From Astragalus membranaceus (lineage: Eukaryota > Streptophyta > Magnoliopsida > Fabales > Fabaceae), in the NCBI GenBank assembly GCA_039519185.1, contig CM076851.1, forward strand, positions 55,582,227 through 55,646,226: 64,000 nt of DNA, read 5' to 3'. Positions 18,377 through 28,590 of this stretch are shown one piece after another (the first letter of the stretch is position 1; the number at the start of each line of letters is the position of its first letter). A model generated the notes under the pieces. The model had not been told where the DNA came from. It searched no databases and saw only the letters and a program-made list of their open reading frames with translations. The position numbers were made by a program, and so were the translations under genes.

Positions 18377-18953
18377 CATGCAGATTAAGACTGGAGAGAA
18401 ATCCAGTGAGGGAATCCATTCCCCTCCACAATTCAAAGGAACACCGTCTCCTATTATGTTCATAACTGACTCATCTGGAATGGTAGTAATTATCAGCATC
18501 AACGCCCTACCATTTTAAAATTCCAAATCGATCATGGGAAGGAAATAAGTTCTATATAAAAGCATATCTCAAATTGAGTCATATCGTATGCACAACACAG
18601 CCAATAAACCAACGCTTTATGGGCCATCCCAGCAATTCAGCTTTGGATACAGTGAAAAAATCAAATTATCCCAACAGAATAACTTAAACTTGTATCAAAA
18701 ACCTTACTTGTTAGAATAGTGCAACAAAAACCAATAAACCAATTCAGATAATAATGGGATTCCACATTGCAAGTACTTATACTTAGGACATTCAGACAAC
18801 TGACAATGTAAATTAAATTACTACACCTATCAAAAAGGTCAAACAAGGTTTTAAAACAGAAATACATCAAACGGGGCAAAAAGGGGAGAGCCATTACATA
18901 ACACTTACCTCAGAAACCAACTTTCCTCTAATATGATGGAAGAAAAAATCTTA
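18377..18953 (-). other. 3' flank and UTR of eIF4A
   Basis: Downstream of the eIF4A stop. On the minus strand TTCTGAG|GTAAGTGTT at 18908 is a near-perfect splice donor 46 bases after the stop, so the 3' UTR may contain an intron. I did not fix an acceptor or poly-A site. No other gene seen. Confidence 0.5.
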
Positions 18954-21166
18954 TCACAGTAGTTCAGCAACATTTGAAGGCAGCTCCTCAATTAACACAT
19001 TGTAGAACTTCTGAATGTCAAACAGCATTCTCTCATCATCCTTTGTGACAAAGTTGATGGCAACACCTTTCCTACCAAACCTTCCACTACGACCAATACG
19101 ATGGAGATAGTTCTCAGGCTGTGTAGGGAGATCATAATTTATAACTAAAGACACTTGCTGCACATCAATACCACGAGCCAAAAGATCAGTTGTTATTAAA
19201 ACACGAGAAGACCCAGAACGGAATTCACGCATAATAATGTCCCTAGTATTCTGGTCCATGTCTCCATGGGTTGCTGAGACTGTGTGGTCACGGCTTCGCA
19301 TCTTATCAGTGAGCCAATCAACCTTTCTTCTAGTGTTCACAAAAATGACACTTTGAGTGATTGCCAATGTCTCATAAAGATCACATAGTGTGTCAAGCTT
19401 CCACTCCTCTCTCTCAACATTGACATGAAACTGCTTTATACCCTCCAAGGTGAGCTCATCACGCTTCACAAGGATCCTCACAGGTTTGTTCATAAACTTC
19501 CTAGTGATTTCAAGTGCCTCAGGAGGCATTGTCGCAGAGAAAACTCCCACTTGAATCTTAGATGGCAACAGCTGGAATATATCATAGATCTGATGATAAA
19601 ATGAAAGTTAGAATACATTCACAACAATAATCATAAGACTGTAACTCAATAGGCCAATAAAAAAATATATCTCCAAGATACTGAGAGGAACTTACTTTAA
19701 CATTTTAGTTTGTTTTACTACAGGTAGAATAACAGTGTTTAAAGACATGAAAAATATTCTCAGGGTAGGAATCTTAAATCTTCACCGTAATATTAGGTAT
19801 CTTAAACAAAATAAACTATAAAAACATTACTGGGAACAAACATATTTAAGAATTGAATTGTACCTGGGAATATTATCCTGAAAGTAGTATTACCAGGAAC
19901 ATCATATGAGGGAATATGATTCTATACCTTGAAACAAACTCCTAACAAAATACTTCGACTACCTCTTTATATAGACATCAAGACTCCCTCCAAATTATCT
20001 CTTTACATTAATATTTTTTATTTAAAGGTACAGACGTAGTACAGAAAGAAACTTTGTGAACATGGATAAGAATATTTGGTTAATGGTCAGTATAGAAAGA
20101 TGGAGATGTGTGGGTATTGTAAATCATATACTAGCTCTAAAATCAATATTTAATAGCGAAAAATAAAAGTACCTGGTCTTTAAAACCGCGGGAAAGCATT
20201 TCATCAGCCTCATCCAATACAAACATCCTGATGCTATCTGGCCGAAGTGACTGTCTGCGCAGCATATCAAACACACGACCAGGAGTGCCAACAACAACAT
20301 GAACACCGCTTGATAGGATGCGTTGGTCTTCACGAACACTGGTACCTCCGACGCAGGCATGCACCTTCACACCTAGATAATCTCCAAGGGCTCGCATAAC
20401 CTTCTCAATCTGCTGGGCAAGCTCACGAGTTGGTGCTAAGACCAAAGCTTGACATTCTGTCAAGTTATAGTCAAGTTGCTGCAGAATTCCAGAGCAGAAA
20501 GTTGCAGTCTTTCCGGTTCCGGACTGAGCCTGTTGTATAACATCAAGCCCCTTGCAGAATGGAACTATTCCCCTTTGCTGAATAGCTGATGGCTTCTCAA
20601 AACCTAAAATACAAATTAAACTAGTTAAAGGATTTGGCAATACACAAATATATCAATATCAGCAGCAGGACGGGATAACATGACCCAAGTTTTATGCTGC
20701 CACCATATATTTGGCACATAAAAAGCTAGTAGGATTTCAAGTCCCAAAATTCAGAACACTTAAATGATTTAAATTTGAATTGCCATCACATATAATTAAA
20801 AATACAAATGTCTACCATATGCATAAATGCCTCTAAGGAGATTCTCTTGCAAGCCCATGGCATCAAAACTATCATAAACTTCATCATAAGATGTGAAAAA
20901 TTCCTGCCCCTCAGATGTGAGCCTGTAGGTTACCAAAATGAAACATAATATTATAATAATAGAATCACGTAGCAAGTATGTATCCAAAATTAGACAGGAA
21001 CATAAGCAGTAACAGTGAATAAATGACACCAAAACAGAATTATATTGTATACTTTACTTCAAAACAAAAGCAAAAAATCGATAAAGGGGTGTACTTACAA
21101 CTCATTCATCTTGGTATCAAATTGACGAGCATCAAATTGAGAACCCTCTGGTGCAGCTCCTGCCAT
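18954..21166 (-). CDS. eIF4A: eukaryotic translation initiation factor 4A (DEAD-box helicase)
   Basis: ATP-dependent RNA helicase of the cytosolic eIF4F complex, which unwinds 5' leaders for ribosome loading. Coding exons (minus): 21166-21099, 20922-20816, 20603-20173, 19589-18954. All introns are GT-AG and the spliced frame is 413 codons, exactly the usual plant eIF4A length. Motifs in order: Q motif GFEKPSAIQ (59-67), AQSGTGKT (84-91), PTRELA (116-121), TPGR, DEAD (189-192), SAT (220-222), ARGID (340-344), HRIGR (365-369). The start [12 protein letters not shown] and ending NVAELL are those of plant eIF4A-1/2-type proteins, which separates it from eIF4A-III. It is intact and the only host gene in the window. 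Confidence 0.98.
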
Positions 21167-22120
21167 GACTGCAAGATGAAAAAAAAAATATTACCGCACA
21201 ACTACTGAAGCATGTTTGTTGCAGCATTCTATCAATTAGCCAATCTAAGCAAGAAGATTTGCAGCTCAAATGCTGCCTCATAAATGAAGCTACCATGTTT
21301 TGTGAAGGCAAATTCGAGTTTGCAGTTGAACACATCATTCTCTCATAGCAATGGTATAGGCAACACTTTGTATCTTTAGCCATTAGAAAAATAAATTTAT
21401 TGTGCATCGCAGTAACCAAATAATTTTAAAAAGTAAACAAATAATTTCATATAGTATTATAATAACTCCATAACGTTTTCAAGAATTTGTAATTATAGTT
21501 CCCAAAATGCACTCTTTAATAATAGTTCCCAACATCAATCACTTAACTCTAAATCACTTTTGATAAAATCAACTTTGCAAATCTAATCCAAGTGTCTAAG
21601 CACACAGAGAGGAAAAAATATACAGCCAAATATGAAAATATTAAGCATCTAGAACTAGACCTGGGAAACAAAGAGGAACAAATAAATCAAAATCACCTTA
21701 CGGTAAAGGCAGCCAATAGAAAACACAAACGATATTAAACTAGCTTCGAAAACGATTCAAGAGCAAACAAAGTAACCGAAAATTCAAGAACCAGAGCAGC
21801 ATAAATAGATCCAATACGACTATGTTCAATAACAAGTAAATCGATCGAAACACAATAAGATTCCGAAACCGATTGTGAAAAAATATCATCGTTAGAAAAA
21901 AAACGAGAGAAAGCAGCATCGAATCGAAAAAGATGTGAGAAAGAGAGACCTTAGGAAGATAAAATTTCTGTTTATCGGAGAGAGAAAAGCGACAGCGAAG
22001 AGAGTGATGAGGTCGTTAGAGGTGGCGGTTAGGGTTTCCCGAACTCCTCAGATCTAAGCCGGGGAGTCGAGGAAAGAGAGAGAACGAAAAGGGCGTTTTT
22101 TTTGTGAAAGCGAGTGAGTA
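21167..22120 (-). other. eIF4A 5' leader with intron
   Basis: CATCTTGCAG ends at 21169, two bases before the ATG-proximal TC, and is a good acceptor. CCTAAG|GTCTCT at 21949 is a matching donor, giving a leader intron of about 781 nt (21169-21949). The leader exon runs from about 22120 to 21950 and contains pyrimidine-rich stretches and the telo-box. Leader introns commonly raise expression of plant housekeeping genes. Confidence 0.7.
22030..22037 (-). promoter_or_regulatory. telo-box in eIF4A leader
   Basis: AAACCCTA on the minus strand, in GGAAACCCTAACC. This motif is typical of promoters and leaders of plant translation-factor and ribosomal-protein genes. Confidence 0.6.
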
Positions 22121-22148
22121 GTGATTGAGAACTGAGAGAACAGCGAAC

Positions 22149-22155
22149 ATTATAG
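22149..22155 (-). promoter_or_regulatory. candidate TATA box of eIF4A
   Basis: Minus-strand CTATAAT about 30 bp upstream of the inferred transcription start near 22120 and in the right place for the leader exon. Not tested. Confidence 0.5.
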
Positions 22156-22159
22156 CAAC

Positions 22160-23041
22160 CCACGCTCGCTCCTTTTTGCCTTCGGGAGTGTTCCTGTTTT
22201 TACTAATTTACCCCTGGCCCTGCACTCCACTCAACTGCACCCAGTCAACAAGCACGGGTCAAACCGCCATATGATTTGAGGATGCTGGGTTGGGCTTTAG
22301 CCCAAAACCTGAAGAAGATTATAAAATGATGGGAGTTGCTATTAGCACCCTTTGCATCATTAGTGACACCTACGGTGCTCATGGTTTGGTTATATCCATA
22401 ATAACCAATCCAAAACCACACGAACCATTTATGATGACTGGATTTTGAATAGGCAACCAGTTTGGGATTCGCTATACCTGTTAAAATATAACCATAACTA
22501 ATTTTTATAATCGATTTTACCTTTTTTGACCGGTTTTGGATTTTGTAACTTGTTTTGGATATGAAATTTTAACTTTCAAAACCAGTTTACGCATTTCAAA
22601 ACCGATTTTGGCCTATAAATTCGAATTTTTAACTTAAAAATCTTGGTTTGGCCCATAAAACTCAATTTCAAATTTAAAAATCAATTTTTTGAATTTATAT
22701 ATTATATAGATATAAATCCAAATTTATAAAGTAAAAATTATTTATTTTGACCAAAAATATCTCCCAAGCCTCAACGTCAAAAACTTTTTTGCAAACAAAA
22801 TTGAAAATTTCATTATGACGTCTAGTGCAGCGAAAGAGACAAGATAGCGTGGAAGGTTGTTCATGCATGTCTTTGAGTTCTTATTCAAAAAAGGAATTGA
22901 GACTCAAAATTTGAGTCTTGGTTCATATGAGAAAAACACTGAAGAAGTAATTGTTGGAATAGTAGAAAAAGAAGAAGTCATATGTAGAGAAAATACAAGT
23001 GTAGGGCACATGGCCTCTGGCCACTCCAAGTAATGGCATGT
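22160..23041. other. intergenic, upstream of eIF4A
   Basis: The proximal part is the eIF4A promoter region. 22400-22690 is low-complexity DNA built from AAACCAGTTT/AAACCGATTTTGG-like words. No gene seen. Confidence 0.4.
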
Positions 23042-23136
23042 TTTTGAGTAGGGTTTTTTTTTTTACCCCCATCATCTTCCTATCTACCCACATAAAAGTG
23101 AAACCCGAAAATACCCCTGCCCAATTTTCAATTCGC

Positions 23137-23413
23137 TCGGATTTACCTCCATCTGAGGTAAATCCGCTTTGTTATTTTTAAAGTCGGATTCACCTCAGAT
23201 GGAGGTGCCCAATAGGTAAATCCGATTTCAAAAATAACAAAGCGGATTTACCTGAAGTAAGTCCGCTTTGTTATTTTGGAAATCGGATTTACCTAGTGGG
23301 TACATAAATCTGATTTCCCTAAAAAAAGAGAAAATCAGATTTATCCCACCTAAGGTAAATCCGATTTCCCTAAAAAAAGAAAATCGGATTTATCCCACCT
23401 AAGGTAAATCCGA
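23137..23413. repeat. palindrome array, left block of Mutator-like element
   Basis: Successive hairpins with arms CGGATTTACC and GGTAAATCCG, loops of about 8-15 bases, linked by spacers such as CTTTGTTATTTTTAAA that are themselves complementary between units. About six units, some with ATCCCACC in the loop. Confidence 0.85.
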
Positions 23414-23834
23414 TTTTGTTATTAAAAAAAATTGTTTTTATTTAATTTTTTAAAAAAGGTTATAAAATGCTACTAAAAATCCGTTAAATAGCCAAAACTA
23501 ATCCAAAAATTATGAAAACACCACTAAAAATCTAATAAAACCAAAATAAGGTTATGCAAATTTTTTCAGATTTTTTGGAGATTATGAAAAATTAAAAAAA
23601 GTAATAAAAAATAGTAAACGATGGAATTTGGGATTTTTCGGATTTAAAGAATGTGGTTTCATTACAATTTGAGTAGGTTGCCCGAAAACTGATTTTTTAG
23701 CCTAAATTATTCTCCCGACGTACAATATCGTCACGTGTTAACGAACTACACACACTAAACAGAACCCAAAGACGGTCGAAATTTGTATCTAAAATTTTAA
23801 CTGATTTATTTATTTATTAATTAGGTTAACAAAG

Positions 23835-24060
23835 CGGATTTACCCCCACATAAGGTAAATCTGCTTTGGTTATTTTTAAAAGCGGATTTACCTTATATGA
23901 TGGGGTAGATCCGCTTTTAAAAATAACAAATCGGATTTACCCCCACTTAAGGTAAATCTGATTTGTTATTTTTAAAAGTGGATCTACCCCATCTTAAATA
24001 AATCCGATTTAAATTTTTTAAAATTTTTAGTGGAAATCGGATTTACCTAAATCCGATTTC
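23835..24060. repeat. palindrome array, right block of Mutator-like element
   Basis: About four further units with the same arms as the left block, here with CCCCACATAAGG or CTTATATGATGGGG loops. The two blocks are largely complementary to each other, so single strands could form one large branched fold. Confidence 0.8.
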
Positions 24061-24193
24061 CAAAAAAAAATTTGAAATCAGGATACGTTTGGGATTTTTA
24101 AATTTTGTGAAGGGCAATTGCGTCTTTTCGCAGGGTCGATCGGGGTAGATAGGGAGATGATGGGGGTACCAAAAAAAAAAACCCTTTTGAGTA

Positions 24194-25079
24194 ATACGCC
24201 AAAGGCCCATTCTTCTTGCTCCTTGGCCTATTTCCATATTTGCTCCAACCCAACAGCTTTGCTAGAACCATCCTTCAAGTTGCCACTGCCTTGTCTCCCA
24301 CTTTTTTGCTCCTCAACATTGACACTAACACCTACCCCACAAAAAATATGTCTATAAATACATATGAACAAAAGTAGTAAAAACACACACAACCGAGCTC
24401 GCACTATTCAAAAAAAGATGTCGCGTAAAAAAGAGCTCGTACTATTCAAAAAAAGATGTCGCGTTGAGATCTTTTGTATTTTGATATATTCTGCAGCTAT
24501 AGGAAAGTCTAGTAAAAAATTTCTTTTGGGAATGTATATTGTCTTTAAATTCATTAGAGATGTAGTATGTTATTTTGGAACTTGACAGGTGATGTGTTGT
24601 TGTAAACCGAGTGTTCGGTATTTTGGGAATGTTTGAAATACAAAGGAAACTCCGGCAAATTTTCGGTAGATATTTTATTTCTTTAAACTATTTGTCGTTC
24701 AAGAATTGTTTTTCTTAGGCTTGCCAGACTAAGAGTTTAAGTCTGTGCGCCGGCCTTGGTTGGGGATTTTGGGCTGTGACAGATTATAAAGAGGTCCAAC
24801 GCTTCTGATCTTGATTTTCAAATCGAGATTGCTGGAGCAGATTTTTTAAGCCTTAATTTTGAAGCTTGGCTTCATTGAAATCAATCTAGCAATGATATTA
24901 GAAATGTCCCTTGGTCCGAGCCCTAAGCCCATCTACTTTAGCGTTATTGTTCTAACCTTTGACAAGACAGAAATAAGCCTTTTTTTTCTTCAAACTGCTC
25001 TCAATTGTATTGCCAGCTTAAGGACGTAGTTATTAACCAAGTTCATATGACATATCATTCTCTTAGACACCCCTCCCAT
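24194..25079. other. intergenic; 32-bp direct duplication
   Basis: No gene recognised. A 32-bp unit beginning GAGCTCG and ending GATGTCGCGT is tandemly duplicated at 24395-24426 and 24433-24464. The part after about 24960 may be the decayed linker upstream of the LINE RNase H. Confidence 0.4.
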
Positions 25080-25470
25080 CTAATAGGGCCTTTGGGGATC
25101 AGAATAGTGTCACCCAGTCTAAACCTCCTTCTGGTTCCTTCAAGTGGAACATTGATGCTTCTTTTTTCTATGGTCTTGCCAGTTGCGCTGGTGGTCGCGT
25201 CATCTGAGATTGACAAGAAAAGCTAGTGCAAGGTTTTTATTGTAAGATTAGCCATAACCTTGTGTATTGGGCTGAGCTTTGAGTTATGTTTTTGGTCCTC
25301 AGCAAGCTAACCTCTAACCCTGCCTTAATTTTTTTAGTGTGGGATATTTTGGATCTTGTCAGGAGTATGGATTGACATGTTCCCTTTCAGTATATTTCTA
25401 GATTTGCCAATAAGTGTGTTGACTTTTTAGCTAGGCAACGGTATAATGCGCCTTTCTTTGTAACCATTTA
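25080..25470 (+). pseudogene. LINE-type RNase H relic
   Basis: FKWNIDASFF (25139-25168) matches the first-Asp motif of the RNase H domain (RVT_3) at the C-terminus of plant LINE ORF2. About 210 bp later, in another frame, FANKCVDFLARQR (25403-25441) matches the final motif (usually ANxxAD.LA). Stops and frameshifts separate them. A short remnant of a non-LTR retrotransposon or a related RNase H-like protein, non-functional. Confidence 0.65.
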
Positions 25471-25516
25471 AGTTTCTCCTCCTCTTCCTCTTAGTTCTTT
25501 TTTTGGTTACCATGTT

Positions 25517-26939
25517 TGTGAACACCCAATTTTAACCGGTACATTTTTACTTTTTCAAAAAATATCATAAAAATGTGTTTTTCGCGTATATTTGATTCCT
25601 AATCCCTCGAATAGGTCATTTTGCGCTAATTTACCAATTTTGCGTTATTATTACTTTTTTTAGTGGTTAAACAAAAATTAAAAAAATATGCTAATTCAAA
25701 AAATTACAAAGTAGATTTAATTTATGTTTCTTGTTACAATATCTTTAATTAAAAAACAAAAATAAAAAATAAAATAGATAAGAAATAATACAAATTACAA
25801 AAAGAAAATAAAAAAGGGGGTGTTAGTAGTATCAACCTTCAGACTAACAAGTCTACTAGCCCAACAAGCCTATTTGCCTTGCTTGCCCAACAAGTGTGCT
25901 TGTCTAATAAGTTGACTTGCCCAACAAGTCGACTTGTCTAGCAAGTCTCCACACCTAAACTTTCACCTATAAAAGCAGAGCAAAACTAGCAGATTAGGGG
26001 GAGGTCATTGGCGGATTAAGTGATCTTTTGGGCTAGCCTTTGCGGTCCATTACACTATAAGTCCGTCTTTGACTATTTTGTACGTTTTTGAGTCGGTTTT
26101 CCGGTTCTCAAAGCGGTTTTTGCATAAGGCGATTTTGGTGCAAAAAAGGACCAAATAGGAGTCCGGTTCGCGATTGACCTGGTCAGACTGCTTGGTCTGG
26201 TTCGGCCTTCATCGTGTTTATCAACTTAAGGTTAGTTTTGTGTTTGTTTATTTATTTATTTACGTACATATTTATTTATTACTTATTTATTATTTATTTT
26301 TATGTGTATAGTTATTTATTTATTTATTTATTTATTTTTATCTTCCATTTTTACATTATTATTTTTAAAAATGTAAATAAACCTAGTTCACATAAAATAG
26401 GATTTTTCTCTTTTCTTTTTTCATAAAAATTATAAAAATGGGATTGACTGAGATGTACATCTTGTCAATCCCGGTTTAAGAGACTTTAGCTGTACGGCTT
26501 TGATCTTAAACCCCTTCAAAAATAAAATCAACCAACCAACAAAAATTTTTTAGAAAGAACTACGTGACTTTTGAGTTCCTCATTGTACCTGAGGAAACGT
26601 AGGAGCGGGGCTTCCCCGTCAAGTCAAAATTAAACTTTTCCAAATTAGTCCTTATTATTTTCTTCTATTTTATTTTTGGGTAAAACAAATAAATTTGTAA
26701 TTTATATTTTCACAACCAGATTTAGGGTAACTGTCTTAGAGCAGATGTACTAGGGGTGTAGTGGAATTAAGTTTTCGCCCTTCCCTATGCATAACCGACT
26801 CTCGAATCCAACCTAGTTTACGCTGACCAATAACTCTTAGATAGGTTTTTTTCTCAATTTTCCATATTTAATAAATTGGGTGGCGACTCCTAAAATAATC
26901 AATTTTTGAGCCGTCTACTTCGGGATCACGGTCACGACA
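25517..26939 (+). repeat. 5' LTR of element A
   Basis: Starts TGTGAACACCC and ends GTCACGACA, 1,423 bp. It holds a CAACAAGTC/GACTTG-rich repeat (25850-25950) and a TTTATTTA microsatellite (26240-26340). Its first ~555 bp recur at 58674-59234. Confidence 0.8.
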
Positions 26940-26941
26940 GA

Positions 26942-26960
26942 TGGCGACTCCACTGGGGAC
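26942..26960 (+). promoter_or_regulatory. primer-binding site of element A
   Basis: TGGCGACTCCACTGGGGAC begins two bases after the LTR. Ogre elements are reported to use a tRNA-Arg primer and I believe this matches that class, but I could not align it to a tRNA. Confidence 0.7.
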
Positions 26961-28585
26961 ACATGAGAGTCAAGCCTATTTAATTTGTTTGTGCAAAGTA
27001 ATTATAAGGTACGTTTATTTGTTTACCCTTGTTATTTTAGGGTTTGAGGTTTGTATGCTCCATTCACACACTACACATACACCGTGAGCACGCATTGAGA
27101 GTTGAGCTCACACCTGAGCCGCAAAAAACACATAAATTAGAACGAGGATAAGTGAGACTCATTTTGGATGTACATCCTGTGTGACTTCCATGAATTCCTC
27201 ATCTAGAGTACGATTCTTCTATGCGGGTATCCACATTTTGGATGTACATCCTGGTGTGTTTAACCTTCTAGAAGAGTACTTGACTCTAGAGACCTTAAAT
27301 CTCACTAGGTTATAACACCCACCTCGTGAGTACTCACAATAGAAGACCATAGATCCATAGGGTCCAAAGCCCAATAGCATGGGCTAACCAAATTAGGTCA
27401 CAGAGGGAGCTACTCTACCTCTTACCTTATTTTCCATAAAAAACAAAAATATCTTTTTCCCATAAAAAAAACTTTTGGGTTTAGAAAATCACTCATTTTT
27501 TCTACAAAACTAAAAACCATATTGCATTTCATGCATAAACAACATAAAAATTGCATTACATTTCATGCATAAAAAGCAAAAAAAAAACATGTTGCATGGT
27601 AAAAAAAGTGCATTTCGCGTAAAAAAAATAGAATGTAATTAACTTTGTCTCGTTCACCGCGTGTCATTGAAAAGTATGCATTCATTTGCATTTTCTTTGC
27701 ATAAGTCCTTAGAAAAATATTTTTTTGTCTACATGTAGTGCACGTACATCTTCATTTCATTGTCATCCATCACACTCATTTGTCAAAAATCATTCATCAT
27801 AAAATTTCTTCGTATTTCATTTTCTCTTTGCATTTTTGCACGTTATGCATACTTTCATCAGTAAATAAAACAAAGCGCATTATCATTTGTCAATCCTCAT
27901 ATCATTTCCCTTCGAATGGGGCAAAAAAATTGAATTTCATTTCTTGCATGAAAAGGATTAAAAAAAAGCCATTACAAAACAACGCATATTGCATTTTTGG
28001 GTGAATGCTTGCATACATACCATGCATTTCATAACATATTGGTCTCTTTGACCCATTCTCATAAACTTTTCTTTAAGAAAATAAATAAAAATGAGTTTGA
28101 AATTTTTGTGGTTGTGTTCCAATCAAGTTTAGACTCGTGAAATTGGATCATTCGCTTGAGTTGCTGGGAAGATTAATCATTAGAGGTGTAGAGGAATAAT
28201 GTGAGAGGAAAGATGTCATGGGGCACAATACTTGGGCATATTGACAAAAAAAAGGGAGACATAAGGTTAGTAATTATGTTTTGCTCAAAAAGAATAGGAA
28301 GGATGATTGTCGTTAGCACTTCTTTAATCATGTAGTTCGAAACCAAGTTGACTTAGGTGAAGTTTTATACTAATGAACTTGCAAGGATTTAAAAACCCAT
28401 TTCCATTCTTTCTCACCCCCTGATCCCTTAAGACACTCCTTCTGAGTTCTTGCCTCAAACAATATTTCCTAAAGCCCTTTTTGTTGCGTCATTCAAGGAT
28501 GAACCAGTGAACAAATATCAGATTTTGAAGGTCCATTTCCCAAAAAAAATGATAAAAAAAAAACCAAAAAAAAAAATACAAAAGA
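26961..28585 (+). other. element A leader, non-coding
   Basis: Contains a direct repeat of ATTTTGGATGTACATCCTG (about 27160 and 27227) and AT-rich DNA with many TGCATTTCATGCATAAA words (27510-28030). Only short random frames. Confidence 0.55.
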
Positions 28586-28590
28586 AAGAG
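28586..28590. repeat. TSD AAGAG, left of element B
   Basis: AAGAG before TGTAGCGACC, repeated at 44332-44336 after the element's final GACA. The context is purine-rich, so a chance match is somewhat more likely than usual. Confidence 0.65.

Larger units (their letters stand above)
23051..24184. mobile_element. Mutator-like non-autonomous element (1,134 bp)
   Basis: Terminal inverted repeats of about 46 bp: GGG, eleven T, ACCCCCATCATCT and CCTATCTACCC on the left (23051-23092), the reverse complement on the right (24140-24184) with three small differences. The element is flanked by a perfect 9-bp duplication, TTTTGAGTA (23042-23050 and 24185-24193); nine bases is the Mutator superfamily hallmark. 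No transposase frame is present. Between the ends lie two blocks of palindromic units (23137-23413 and 23835-24060) around an AT-rich core. Confidence 0.85.

Noticed and set aside
23137..24060. Repeat-spacer array (CRISPR-like) at CGGATTTACC
   Set aside because: Units are palindromes inside a transposon with inverted ends and a 9-bp TSD, not a repeat-spacer system.
24364..24585. Small lysine-rich protein gene
   Set aside because: The frame includes the 32-bp direct duplication and has no domain or promoter; likely chance.
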